From the IMG/VR virus record IMGVR_UViG_3300042545_001134, positions 120,600 through 184,599 of that record: a stretch of 64,000 bases of DNA. One strand, 5' to 3'. This document shows positions 54,058 to 61,438 of this stretch, in pieces. Under the pieces are notes generated by a model, which saw nothing but the letters and a program-made list of their open reading frames with translations, was not told where the DNA came from and did no database searches. A program made the position numbers and the translations under genes. Numbering within the stretch: the stretch's first letter is position 1; every line of letters starts with the position of its first letter. The DNA is from a virus.

Positions 54058-54232
54058 TCCTTGTAATCGTTTTTCTCATGGGGGAAGGTCTTGGCGATAA
54101 CTCCGCCGTTGGTGTCTCCTCCACGTTATTGTCCTCAGATTCCCAATAAAGGTCATCATTTTTAATAGTATCCGTAACCTTTTCCAAACCATCGTTTGGA
54201 GAATTTATTACTTGGGATTGGGACTCTGTTAC
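54023..54232 (-). CDS. -1 frame extension of the 407-aa membrane protein (69 codons)
   Basis: The -1 frame is open from 54232 to a TAG at 54023 and encodes 69 residues beginning VTESQSQVINSPNDGLEKVT and ending GNTQRRRFR. It has no plausible start codon of its own near the beginning; the first ATG is 18 codons before the end. Composition resembles coding sequence (Asp/Glu/Asn-rich then Arg-rich). It directly follows the slippery site, so a ribosome slipping back one base would make a 476-aa fusion with a basic tail. A homopolymer error in the A10 run would also fuse the frames, in which case the gene is simply 476 codons. Confidence 0.65.
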   Translation of the reverse strand, partial: VTESQSQVINSPNDGLEKVTDTIKNDDLYWESEDNNVEETPTAELSPRPSPMRKTITRNVGNTQRRRFR

Positions 54233-55452
54233 TTTTTTTTTTCTTCCTCAGATTCTATCGTTGGAAGTTCTTCAGTTGGTGTTTCGATAAGAGGTTCTGA
54301 TAATGGTTCCTCGTATGGTGGTTCATCTTCAAAACCATCCATTAACGTAATATCCCACTCTTTAAACTCTTCCATATCTTCAGGTGAATATATTTCATCC
54401 GATTCAATTGGCATATCCTCAATCGTTAATTGTGGTACTTCAACCACAGGAATATTTTCGAGTAAAACCTCTATAACCTCCTCTGGTGTTACCGTTGCGG
54501 TTGGGGTGAATGTCGGAACCTCAGTCTCTGTTGGAGTCATTGTAGGTGTCTCTGTTGGGGTATTAGTTGGGGTTGGTGTTACTGTAATTGTAGGTGTCTC
54601 TGTTGGGGTATTAGTTGGGGTTGGTGTTACTGTAATTGTAGGGGTTGGAGTCACCTCAGGTATAATAAGTGGTTCCGTACCAAATCCATCTAATTCTTTT
54701 TCATAGACCCCAATAGGTTGTTCAGTAATTTGGGGTTCTTGTTGTTTTTTATACTCCTCCGCCGCCTTAACTAACGTATCATTTGGTTTAGGTGGGTTGT
54801 TTAAATATCTTTCCAATATGGCCAAATCTTCTTCAGTTAATCTAACTCTTGAAACCTCACCAACAATGTCTTTTGCATCAACCACAGGGATTTCTTCTTT
54901 AACTTCTTCTTTGGATTTATTTTTCTGCTCCCTTATGTATTCACTAATACCACCATCATCAATAATTGCGTCAATTCCCCTTTCTTTATTTTCTTGAGTA
55001 AACTTAACTAACATGTGTAAGAATGACAATGAAATGATTGGTAACATTCCACCAGCAAAAAACGATAAGAATCGTTTATGACCAACAAGGTCTGTTTGGT
55101 CAACTCCCATGAATTCAACAAATGGGGCAACCAATTCTACCCATGATTTAAATGAGTCACTCGTAACATCAATAAACGAATACGCAAAATAGACATTACC
55201 AATAAATTGAATAAGGGTCACTATACCAAATGGAAAATATACTTTTCTACCCATATCGGCGGAAATTGCTGCAAGTGCTGATAATGCGGCAATCTCAATA
55301 CCAATTGATAGGTAAACCGCCCAAGTAACTGGGTTTGATAACCCATACCACTTTGTTACGTGTGATATAGATACCAATGCAACCGTAATAATCGGTATTA
55401 AAAATGCCGATATAATGATTGTTTTATAATTCCTTTTAAACCAAGTCTCCAT
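54229..55452 (-). CDS. Four-helix membrane protein with Pro/Thr-repeat cytoplasmic or surface tail
   Basis: A 407-residue zero-frame product. Hydrophobic segments at ~11-30, ~42-63, ~72-93 and ~128-148 predict four membrane passes. Residues ~150-235 are a charged linker (SEYIREQKNKSKEEVKEEIP). Residues ~265-315 are a P-T repeat (ITVTPTPTNTPTETPT, two full copies), and the end is acidic (YSPEDMEEFKEWDITLMDGF ... ESEEEKKK). The run of Lys codons is A10 G followed by TAA, a slippery site. It starts with TAATG coupling to the 95-aa membrane protein. Function unknown; P-T linkers are typical of extended spacers. Confidence 0.75.
   Translation of the reverse strand: METWFKRNYKTIIISAFLIPIITVALVSISHVTKWYGLSNPVTWAVYLSIGIEIAALSALAAISADMGRKVYFPFGIVTLIQFIGNVYFAYSFIDVTSDSFKSWVELVAPFVEFMGVDQTDLVGHKRFLSFFAGGMLPIISLSFLHMLVKFTQENKERGIDAIIDDGGISEYIREQKNKSKEEVKEEIPVVDAKDIVGEVSRVRLTEEDLAILERYLNNPPKPNDTLVKAAEEYKKQQEPQITEQPIGVYEKELDGFGTEPLIIPEVTPTPTITVTPTPTNTPTETPTITVTPTPTNTPTETPTMTPTETEVPTFTPTATVTPEEVIEVLLENIPVVEVPQLTIEDMPIESDEIYSPEDMEEFKEWDITLMDGFEDEPPYEEPLSEPLIETPTEELPTIESEEEKKK
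54232..54238 (-). promoter_or_regulatory. Programmed -1 frameshift slippery site A_AAA_AAG
   Basis: In gene sense the heptamer A AAA AAG lies within a run of ten A residues (54242-54233 then G 54232) and is followed immediately by the zero-frame stop TAA (54231-54229). A AAA AAG is among the most slippery bacterial -1 sites (used in dnaX). The -1 frame then stays open for 69 codons. No stimulatory stem-loop was identified by eye. Transcriptional slippage on A10 is an alternative mechanism. Confidence 0.6.
54539..54634 (-). repeat. Two 48-bp tandem repeats encoding a Pro/Thr linker
   Basis: Two essentially identical 48-bp units (54539-54586 and 54587-54634), followed by a partial third from 54635. 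Each encodes the 16-residue unit ITVTPTPTNTPTETPT or a close variant. Typical of recent slippage expansion of a linker. Confidence 0.85.
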
Positions 55453-55739
55453 TAATTCAATTTTGATTCTAATGATTTTAATTCATTGTCGATTTCGGTT
55501 TGTCTTGTAACATCTAAAATCTTTCTGTCTGTTGATTGAATCATTCTTTTTTCTGCCTTCAATCCTTCAATTTGTAATCTAACATTTAATTCTTCTTTTG
55601 TATAAGTCGAATCTTTAATTGTCTCGATTTCTTTTCTCATTTTAGACAATTCTCTACCGTCACCACATCCTTTAAGGAATGTTAACACGGCAATTACAAG
55701 AACAATTACAATGAAGTTATTTTCAACGAACTTTTTCAT
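55452..55739 (-). CDS. Small membrane-anchored coiled-coil protein, 95 aa
   Basis: One N-terminal membrane helix (VENNFIVIVLVIAVLTFLKG), a Cys just after it, then a long coiled coil (GRELSKMRKEIETIKDSTYT, LQIEGLKAEKRMIQST). The pattern could fit an N-in, C-out anchor. TAATG couples it to the 407-aa membrane protein, so the two may form one complex. Not recognised as a named family. Confidence 0.65.
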   Translation of the reverse strand: MKKFVENNFIVIVLVIAVLTFLKGCGDGRELSKMRKEIETIKDSTYTKEELNVRLQIEGLKAEKRMIQSTDRKILDVTRQTEIDNELKSLESKLN

Positions 55740-55750
55740 AATTTTTTATT

Positions 55751-56560
55751 TTATAAATAGTTTAGTAATCCATAACTATCGTTTCTAAGTTTTTTAAGTG
55801 CCTTGTCACGTAGTTGTCTAATACGTTCTTTGGTACATCCAAACTCTTCACCGAGGTCTTCCAAATTCATTTCTACACCAGCAAGACCGTAGGATTTTTC
55901 AATTATGACCTTTTCTCTGTCATCTAAGATAGATAACATCATATCCACTCTTCTACGAACTTCTTCGGGAGTGTTTAATAGTGCCTCAGGGTCATCGGCA
56001 TCTTTATTTGGGATTACATCAATAAGTTGGTCCCCATCTTCATTTATTTCATCATTAAGGTTTACACAATGTGGTAAAATAAAATCTCTTCCCTTATCTT
56101 CATAGTTAATGAAAAATTGGTCGTCTTTGTATGGTTGGTTTTTTTGTCTTTTCTGATTTTCTTGAATGATATTCGAAGGTAATCGAATGATTCTTGCATT
56201 CTCATTAAGAGATGCCATGATTGATTGTTTCACCCACCAAACGGCGTATGATATAAATTTGAAACCACTAGTTGGGTCGAATCTTTCCGACGCTTTCATT
56301 AGACCGATATTACCTTCAGATATTAAATCCATAATATCCATTCCTTGACCTTGATATAATTTGGCAACGGTAATAACAAAACGAAGATTTCCTACAACTA
56401 ATTCATTGAGATAATTTTCTCTTTCTTTTTTTGGTAGGTCTTTTCTTTTTAGTTCAGTAAAAATTATTTCTTGTCTCTCGTGAGAAATAACTTTAATCTT
56501 TCTAAGGTCTTTTATGTATTGTTGTATTTCCTCCGTGTTGATTAATATTGATTTACTCAT
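55751..56560 (-). CDS. Sigma-70 family RNA polymerase sigma factor (RpoD/RpoS-like)
   Basis: A 269-residue protein. Region 2 is well conserved: ELVVGNLRFVITVAKLYQGQ, GMDIMDLISEGNIGLMKASE, FKFISYAVWWVKQSIMASL (promoter melting and -10 recognition) and ARIIRLPSN. Region 3 is shortened. Region 4.2 has MNLEDLGEEFGCTKERIRQL / RDKALKKLR, the helix-turn-helix for -35 contact. Region 1.1 is absent. It resembles a compact housekeeping-type Bacteroidota sigma rather than T4 gp55, and would direct host polymerase to phage promoters, possibly the TATTTAT set. Its own upstream region carries a host-type promoter, so it could be expressed early. Confidence 0.92.
   Translation of the reverse strand: MSKSILINTEEIQQYIKDLRKIKVISHERQEIIFTELKRKDLPKKERENYLNELVVGNLRFVITVAKLYQGQGMDIMDLISEGNIGLMKASERFDPTSGFKFISYAVWWVKQSIMASLNENARIIRLPSNIIQENQKRQKNQPYKDDQFFINYEDKGRDFILPHCVNLNDEINEDGDQLIDVIPNKDADDPEALLNTPEEVRRRVDMMLSILDDREKVIIEKSYGLAGVEMNLEDLGEEFGCTKERIRQLRDKALKKLRNDSYGLLNYL
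55752..55759 (-). promoter_or_regulatory. TATTTATA motif before 95-aa membrane protein
   Basis: Gene-sense TATTTATA, 12 bases before ATG 55739, overlapping the last codons (Tyr-Leu-stop) of the sigma gene. Possible start of the membrane-protein unit. Confidence 0.35.
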
Positions 56561-56582
56561 AAATTTGTTGTTTGGTTCACTA

Positions 56583-56613
56583 CAAATGTACGAATATTTT
56601 TTTAATTTTCAAA
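56583..56613 (-). promoter_or_regulatory. Bacteroidota-type promoter TTTG-N19-TACATTTG before sigma gene
   Basis: In gene sense TTTG (56613-56610), 19 bases, then TACATTTG (56590-56583), an exact match to the Bacteroidota -33/-7 consensus TTTG...TAnnTTTG. The -7 box ends 22 bases before ATG 56560. The strongest host indicator at the promoter level in the window. Confidence 0.75.
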
Positions 56614-57066
56614 GTTATCTAGAAAGTTTTTTTCGTCTTCCGTTAAACTCCCAACACCAAACTGTTCTATTTTTTCGAGGATAATATCTAAATCCATGGT
56701 TTCGAAGTTAATAGGGTCTTTAACGTCTTTATCCAATGGATACTCCACTCTAAGGGATGTGTGATTTTCTTTTGGTTTAAAGATGAATTCTTTCATCTGT
56801 ACAGGTAAATTGGCACTGTAGATGTTCTCACGGTCAAAAAGAAAGTAAAACTTCACGGTATCATTAACTAGAATACTATGAAGTTCTGCGGATAATTCTT
56901 TTCTTTCCATTTCAGAATCAAATATAACAATTATATTCTTATTATTTTCAATCACAAATCTAACAGAATTAACTGCTGGACTTGTACCTAAAATTTCCAT
57001 ACAGAAAAATTCAATATCCTCAATATCTTCAAATGTTCCGTATAAAAACAATAAAAATGTTTTCAT
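56602..57066 (-). CDS. Hypothetical protein, 154 aa, with SLTxxEKxFLD end
   Basis: Begins MKTFLLFLYGTFEDIEDIEF; an alpha/beta fold with IENNKNIIVIFDSEMERKEL. The end LDIILEKIEQFGVGSLTEDE is close to the 'I-L-D-K-I-x-x-x-G-x-x-S-L-T-x-x-E-x-x-F-L' element seen at the C-termini of several Bacteroidota proteins, including rhomboid-type ones, and probably forms a small docking helix pair. A host-derived feature. Function unknown. The sigma gene's promoter overlaps its 3' end. Confidence 0.6.
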   Translation of the reverse strand: MKTFLLFLYGTFEDIEDIEFFCMEILGTSPAVNSVRFVIENNKNIIVIFDSEMERKELSAELHSILVNDTVKFYFLFDRENIYSANLPVQMKEFIFKPKENHTSLRVEYPLDKDVKDPINFETMDLDIILEKIEQFGVGSLTEDEKNFLDNFEN

Positions 57067-57083
57067 ATATAATAAAAATGTAT

Positions 57084-57494
57084 TTAAGGTAACAACAATA
57101 AAACTCCTAAAACTGCAACCATACCACCACCAAGGATTGTTTTGAATTTACCTTTTACTTTCTCTTTCTTTAATTGAAATTCAAGTTTTTTAGTATATCC
57201 TTCTAACACAGTATATTTTTGGTTTTGAGCGTCAACTATTGATATGTAATTCTGTTCTTTGATTTGCATAGTTGAGATGACACTATCTTTAAGTATTACC
57301 TTTTCCTCGGTTTTAATTAGTTGTTCGTTAACTAATTTTAACTCAGCCATTGCTGAATCACCTCTTAATAAATCTTGTGCGATTTTCTTAAAAGTTGATA
57401 CTGGTAGACATTTAACTTTAATACTAGTATCTGTCTGAGAAAAAGCTGTCAAGCTCAGGCTCAGTGTAAGTATTAACACGATTAATTTTCTCAT
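57084..57494 (-). CDS. Secreted coiled-coil protein, possible outer spanin-like partner
   Basis: A 136-residue protein with a clear signal peptide MRKLIVLILTLSLSLTAFSQ; the AFSQ cut site followed by Gln is typical of Bacteroidota. Then helices (STFKKIAQDLLRGDSAMAEL, INTTE-like coiled coil, KYTVLEGYTKKLEFQLKKEK) and a C-terminal hydrophobic segment (TILGGGMVAVLGVLLLLP) that may be a membrane anchor. It overlaps the next gene upstream by 71 bases in another frame, as spanin pairs often do. No lipobox Cys, so it is not a standard Rz1 lipoprotein. Confidence 0.6.
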   Translation of the reverse strand: MRKLIVLILTLSLSLTAFSQTDTSIKVKCLPVSTFKKIAQDLLRGDSAMAELKLVNEQLIKTEEKVILKDSVISTMQIKEQNYISIVDAQNQKYTVLEGYTKKLEFQLKKEKVKGKFKTILGGGMVAVLGVLLLLP

Positions 57495-57780
57495 GATATT
57501 CTTTTTTAACTGTTGTTTTTTTATGTTTTATTTCTTCAATTTGTTTGTCAACCGCGTCAATTTCTTTATTTAGACCAAGAATGGTACTATCTAATTTTGC
57601 GTTCTCTTTATGAAGACCTTGAATTACGACATTTAATGAGTCAATTTGTGACTTTTCTTTGCCGGACATTGAAACTGAAGGTGTTAATACGAAAATCATC
57701 CAATATAACACAAACAGCCCAAACAGTAAACCTAAGATAATTTTGTAGTTTTTACCGATAAAAGATGTTACTTTATTCAT
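57424..57780 (-). CDS. Membrane-anchored coiled-coil protein, possible inner spanin-like partner
   Basis: A 118-residue protein: N-terminal membrane helix (IILGLLFGLFVLYWMIFVL), then a periplasmic coiled coil (QIDSLNVVIQGLHKENAKLD, LGLNKEIDAVDKQIEEIKHK) and the end PELDSFFSDRY. This is the layout of Rz-type inner spanins, which join inner and outer membranes at lysis. Its 3' end overlaps the signal-peptide gene by 71 bases. Assigned from layout and topology only. Confidence 0.6.
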   Translation of the reverse strand: MNKVTSFIGKNYKIILGLLFGLFVLYWMIFVLTPSVSMSGKEKSQIDSLNVVIQGLHKENAKLDSTILGLNKEIDAVDKQIEEIKHKKTTVKKEYHEKINRVNTYTEPELDSFFSDRY

Positions 57781-57793
57781 ACCTATATTTTAT

Positions 57794-57801
57794 TATAAAT
57801 A
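57794..57801 (-). promoter_or_regulatory. TATTTATA motif before spanin-like pair
   Basis: Gene-sense TATTTATA, 13 bases before ATG 57780, just after a terminator. Lysis genes are normally late, which fits a late-promoter reading. Confidence 0.5.
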
Positions 57802-57808
57802 TGAAGAA

Positions 57809-57827
57809 GGGGGAAAATGTCTCCCCC
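57809..57827 (-). terminator. Hairpin terminator after clpP
   Basis: Stem GGGGGA / TCCCCC with a 7-base loop, 9 bases past the ClpP stop at 57836. The following gene-sense tract (TTCTTCATATTT) is T-rich but imperfect. Confidence 0.65.
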
Positions 57828-57835
57828 ATTTTTAG

Positions 57836-58510
57836 TTACTTCTTCTTACGGATAATTTCATCAATGATTCCGTACTCAAGAGCGTCATCGGCAGATAACC
57901 ACAAGTCTCTCGATGCATCATTTTTAACCTGTTCTGCCGGTTTATTACAGTAAGAACCCAATAATTCAAAGAGAACATTGTTGAGTTTGTCCCACTCAAT
58001 CATGTCAATTCTCGCATCTTGGATGTTTCCTCTAAAACCACCTGAAGATTGGTGTAACATTGTGCGTGAGAAACGAAGTGAACTTCTCTTTCCAACTGTG
58101 CCCGCTCCGAGTAGAATGGAACCCATTGATGCCGCCATACCGGTGTTAATTGTACGGATGTCTGAATTGATGTAATCCATTACGTCAACCATTGACAAAC
58201 CAGATTTAACTGAACCGCCGGGACTATCAATATGCATTGTTATATCATTATTATCTATACTATCCAAGAACATCAACTGTGCTTGGACAATTGTTGACAT
58301 GTGGTCGTTTACCTCACCGGCAACCCATATGATACGTTCCATCATTAAACGAGAGAACACATCCATTACGGTGATGTTCATTTGTCTTTCCTCAAGGATA
58401 TAAGGTGTTAGACTTGATTCAATTTGTTTATTGAAATTGTGTAGACTTAGACTACTGATACCTTTGTCTTTGGCATATAATCCAAAGTCTTTATAATCGT
58501 TTGTGTTCAT
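57836..58510 (-). CDS. clpP: ClpP-type serine protease
   Basis: The start was set at ATG 58510 (MNTNDYKDFG); a Met 20 codons upstream (MLPPKFPKTKN) lies inside the gp46-like gene end and lacks conservation. 224 residues, standard ClpP size. The catalytic triad is complete: Ser128 in GMAASMGS, His153 in MLHQSSGG, Asp202 in RDLWLSADDALEYGIID. The oxyanion Gly pair is in HIDSPGGS. ClpP forms 14-mers that degrade proteins with a Clp ATPase, or processes phage head proteins as prohead protease in some phages. No Clp ATPase is next to it. Phage ClpP homologues are known. Confidence 0.92.
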   Translation of the reverse strand: MNTNDYKDFGLYAKDKGISSLSLHNFNKQIESSLTPYILEERQMNITVMDVFSRLMMERIIWVAGEVNDHMSTIVQAQLMFLDSIDNNDITMHIDSPGGSVKSGLSMVDVMDYINSDIRTINTGMAASMGSILLGAGTVGKRSSLRFSRTMLHQSSGGFRGNIQDARIDMIEWDKLNNVLFELLGSYCNKPAEQVKNDASRDLWLSADDALEYGIIDEIIRKKK

Positions 58511-58547
58511 AATTTGTTTTTTATAAAAATAAGAAAAATTTTTGGTT

Positions 58548-60890
58548 TTAGGAAATTTTGGGGGTAACATAATCCACAGAACTTATGTTATCCTCTTTTT
58601 TAACCATAATCAAGTTATCGGACCAATTACGTATTAATGTATTGTGTGAGATAACAAATATATGGTCAAAGTAAGTTTTAATCTTTTTGAAGAACTCACC
58701 AACCATCTCCAAGTTCTCATCTGCAATCTTACCGAACACCTCATCCATCACAACGATGTTTGGTTTTGGTAATGATGATATCTTAGTTAATACACTTCTA
58801 AGTGCTAACGATGAAATGGTACGTTCATAACCTGAACCAGAATTAAGTGGTTTTACAACTCTTGTTTCTGTGTCAATCATTACGAATTCAACCTCATTCT
58901 TTTCATTAATATTCAATTCCAATATGAAGTGACAACTATCAACCAACAAACGATACAACTCCTGATTGATTAATGGAATCATGTTTTTAAGAACAACCTT
59001 AGAGATTCCATTTTTACCAAACACAGTTAAATACACTTTGAAGATTGCCTGAGTTTCATTCTCTACTTTGATTTTTGCGATTAATTCTTCTGAAGTCTTA
59101 ATCTTATCATTTAGTACGGAGATGTTACTGTTACATCTTTCAATTAGTGAATTGTAGTTACGAATGTTGGCGTTTGCGGTTTCAATCTGTGTTCTCAAAC
59201 CAACCAAATCCGTATCAATCTTTTTATTCTCCTCTAACTTTTGTTTGTTACGGTCAAAGTTGTCTAACTTGGTTTGTAACTTATCAATTTCATTTTGTTT
59301 TTGTTCCGACTCGAGTTCATAACGAGCCTTCTTTAACTTATTCTTCTCGTACTCATCAAACTCTTTCTTCAAGTTAACGAATACCGTTTGAAGTTCATTC
59401 TGTTCGTTCAAGTTCTTTGTGAAACCATCTTTTAAATCGTACAGTTTTTTGATGTCCTCTTTAATTTTATTAATCTCATCAGTGTGGTCAACGTCCGCAA
59501 GTGCTCGTTTACATGTTGGACAAATTGAACCCTCGGTCAATTGTTTAACCAAATTTTCTAAACGGGTAATCTCACCTGTATTCGCTCTACCTTCAACAAT
59601 AATGTTGTTGATTATATCATTTTGTTTTTGATGGGCATCCTCATCATAATATTGAGATGGTTCTTTTACATCGACAGATTTTGCGTTGTTTACCGCAGAA
59701 GTTTTTGAAACATTGAACGCATTGATATCCGATTTGATTTGGTCGGGGTTTGTCCTGATTAACTCTTGGTCGATGTCGTTGTTTCTTCTCTTTAACGCAT
59801 CTTCTTTTTTCGTTTCAAGTTCCAATAAGTTAGTTTGTGTTGTTTCTAACTCTCCCTGATATTTTAGAATATTGTTTTGATTGGTTTCAATCTCTTCTTT
59901 GTATTGGGTGATGTCTGTTTCTAACTGAATTGTATTATAATTGTTGGATGTTAGTTTTTTAGACCACTCAGTTTGAATACTCTTACAAATCTCCTCCTTT
60001 TGTTTAAGGGTTTCCAATCCTAAGAATTTAGTAAGGATTTGTCCACGTGCGGTTGGTTTAGATTCAATTAACTCCTCCAAGTTATATCCTGTTGTTAAGA
60101 TAGTCGATAAGAAGTCCTCTTCTGAACCAATTGCGGACGTAATAAACGCCTCAGTTTCTCTACGTTGTTCACCATTTAAGTTCTCAATGGTACCGTCAAG
60201 ATTTTGTCTGTAGAACTCAAGTTTATTGGTAACGGTATAATCACCACTTCTACCTTTTTTACGATTAGTGATTCGTTCAATAACGTAATCGTCACCATCT
60301 ATCGACACAAACCCTTTTACATATACATCATCGATGTCTGTAAAACGATTAAAGATTTCAATATTGGTTTTGGTCTTAGTTGTCTTATTGAAGAATAAGA
60401 ACATTAATAGGTCAACTGTTGCAGTTGATTTACCCCCAAAGTTTTTAGGTGTTGACTCAACAACAGTGATTCCAGGTAAATCTGTAAAATCAATAATATT
60501 ATCGTTACCATAAGAAAGAAAGTTTGAAAATTCTACTTTCTTAATGAACCACTTATTATATTTTACTTTACTACCGTTAATATGTAATAACTCTTCGTTG
60601 ACTTTATTATCCAACTTGTCAAGTCTTTCCCAAATAACATCAATTTTGTTTTCCTCAACAAAATCCTTCATTAAGGTTTTTTGATAATCGTTATCTGAAA
60701 TGTTTTCAGAAATATCAAGTGACTTTAATTTCGTATCCTCAACATTAGAAACGGTCTTAGTAATAATTTGAACATTCTTACTATTGTATTTATTTTGGAA
60801 ATAGGATTTAACACTTCTGATTTTTTCAGGGGTAAAATTCTCAGGTGTATCCTGCCAAGTTACTTTAATGTATGGGTTATTGTATGCCAT
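58548..60890 (-). CDS. 46: Recombination endonuclease ATPase subunit (T4 gp46/SbcC-like)
   Basis: A 780-residue protein from ATG 60890 (MAYNNPYIKVTWQDTPENFT), chosen over a Met 13 codons upstream that lies deeper inside the next gene. N-terminal ABC half: ITVVESTPKNFGGKSTATVD (Walker A, with Phe-Gly-Gly-Lys-Ser-Thr). A long coiled coil follows, with a zinc hook CPTCKRAL in the middle, then the C-terminal half: LNSGSGYERTISSLALRSVL (signature) and NIVVMDEVFGKIADENLEMV (Walker B and D-loop). With gp47 it forms an exonuclease/endonuclease that processes DNA ends for recombination-dependent replication. The gp47-like gene lies about 1.5 kb upstream. Confidence 0.92.
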   Translation of the reverse strand: MAYNNPYIKVTWQDTPENFTPEKIRSVKSYFQNKYNSKNVQIITKTVSNVEDTKLKSLDISENISDNDYQKTLMKDFVEENKIDVIWERLDKLDNKVNEELLHINGSKVKYNKWFIKKVEFSNFLSYGNDNIIDFTDLPGITVVESTPKNFGGKSTATVDLLMFLFFNKTTKTKTNIEIFNRFTDIDDVYVKGFVSIDGDDYVIERITNRKKGRSGDYTVTNKLEFYRQNLDGTIENLNGEQRRETEAFITSAIGSEEDFLSTILTTGYNLEELIESKPTARGQILTKFLGLETLKQKEEICKSIQTEWSKKLTSNNYNTIQLETDITQYKEEIETNQNNILKYQGELETTQTNLLELETKKEDALKRRNNDIDQELIRTNPDQIKSDINAFNVSKTSAVNNAKSVDVKEPSQYYDEDAHQKQNDIINNIIVEGRANTGEITRLENLVKQLTEGSICPTCKRALADVDHTDEINKIKEDIKKLYDLKDGFTKNLNEQNELQTVFVNLKKEFDEYEKNKLKKARYELESEQKQNEIDKLQTKLDNFDRNKQKLEENKKIDTDLVGLRTQIETANANIRNYNSLIERCNSNISVLNDKIKTSEELIAKIKVENETQAIFKVYLTVFGKNGISKVVLKNMIPLINQELYRLLVDSCHFILELNINEKNEVEFVMIDTETRVVKPLNSGSGYERTISSLALRSVLTKISSLPKPNIVVMDEVFGKIADENLEMVGEFFKKIKTYFDHIFVISHNTLIRNWSDNLIMVKKEDNISSVDYVTPKIS

Positions 60891-61404
60891 TTTTCTTTTT
60901 AATTCGTTGTTTTTTCCATTTACCACCAACCAAGTCGTATGTGTCTACGTGTTCTTGTCTGAATGACATCCACTTCTCAACTTCAGTACTATTGTTTGGT
61001 TGGAACTCGGTCCACAGTATTTTGTTTCTGTTCTTAATTGTTGTTGGTTTAATTACAATCGCTTGGGTGAAGTCTTTATTGGTGCGAATAAACAGATTTT
61101 TTTTCCTATTCGGAAGTAAAACTTCATTTATTTTATCATACCAATATTTTGTTTTCCTGATTGGGATATTAATTGTACCAAAATCTAATTTACTAATCTT
61201 CACATATTTCTCATTTAACCAAAAATCACCTTCCCATCCTCCTCCTTCCATCTCAACTCCTTTATTGTAATCTTCAGGGTTGATTAGGTCTATCGCAATT
61301 TTGTTTGGGTGGTTTTCAAATAGTAAACCAAACTGTTCTTTTGTAAATTTAATTCCAAATTCTCTAACAAGAGTGTCATCAAAATTTCTTCTTATAAATG
61401 CCAT
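60877..61404 (-). CDS. Hypothetical protein, 175 aa
   Basis: Begins MAFIRRNFDDTLVREFGIKF and contains KIAIDLINPEDYNKGVEMEG, GGWEGDFWLNEKYVKISKLD and IPIRKTKYWYDKINEVLLPN. The alpha/beta sequence with D-x(n)-E-x-E/G could be a degenerate nuclease-like fold (E-M-E-G-G-G-W-E-G), but I cannot confirm it. The basic end (KWKKQRIKKKNGIQ) suggests nucleic-acid contact. It overlaps the gp46-like gene by 14 bases, so it may serve the recombination complex. Confidence 0.6.
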   Translation of the reverse strand: MAFIRRNFDDTLVREFGIKFTKEQFGLLFENHPNKIAIDLINPEDYNKGVEMEGGGWEGDFWLNEKYVKISKLDFGTINIPIRKTKYWYDKINEVLLPNRKKNLFIRTNKDFTQAIVIKPTTIKNRNKILWTEFQPNNSTEVEKWMSFRQEHVDTYDLVGGKWKKQRIKKKNGIQ

Positions 61405-61438
61405 TAATCATAATCTAATGCATCCACTCAATGGTGGT

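Noticed and set aside
54212-54706. Plus-strand Ser/Gly/Val-rich frame across the Pro/Thr repeats
   Set aside because: It is the antisense of the Pro/Thr-repeat coding region, with extreme composition and no start context.
58511-58570. Upstream extension of ClpP to an earlier Met
   Set aside because: The added 20 residues overlap the gp46-like gene end, are Lys/Phe-rich and lie outside the usual ClpP start.
60891-60929. Upstream start of the gp46-like gene
   Set aside because: Would overlap the neighbouring gene by 53 bases; MAYNNPYIKVTW is a more natural start.
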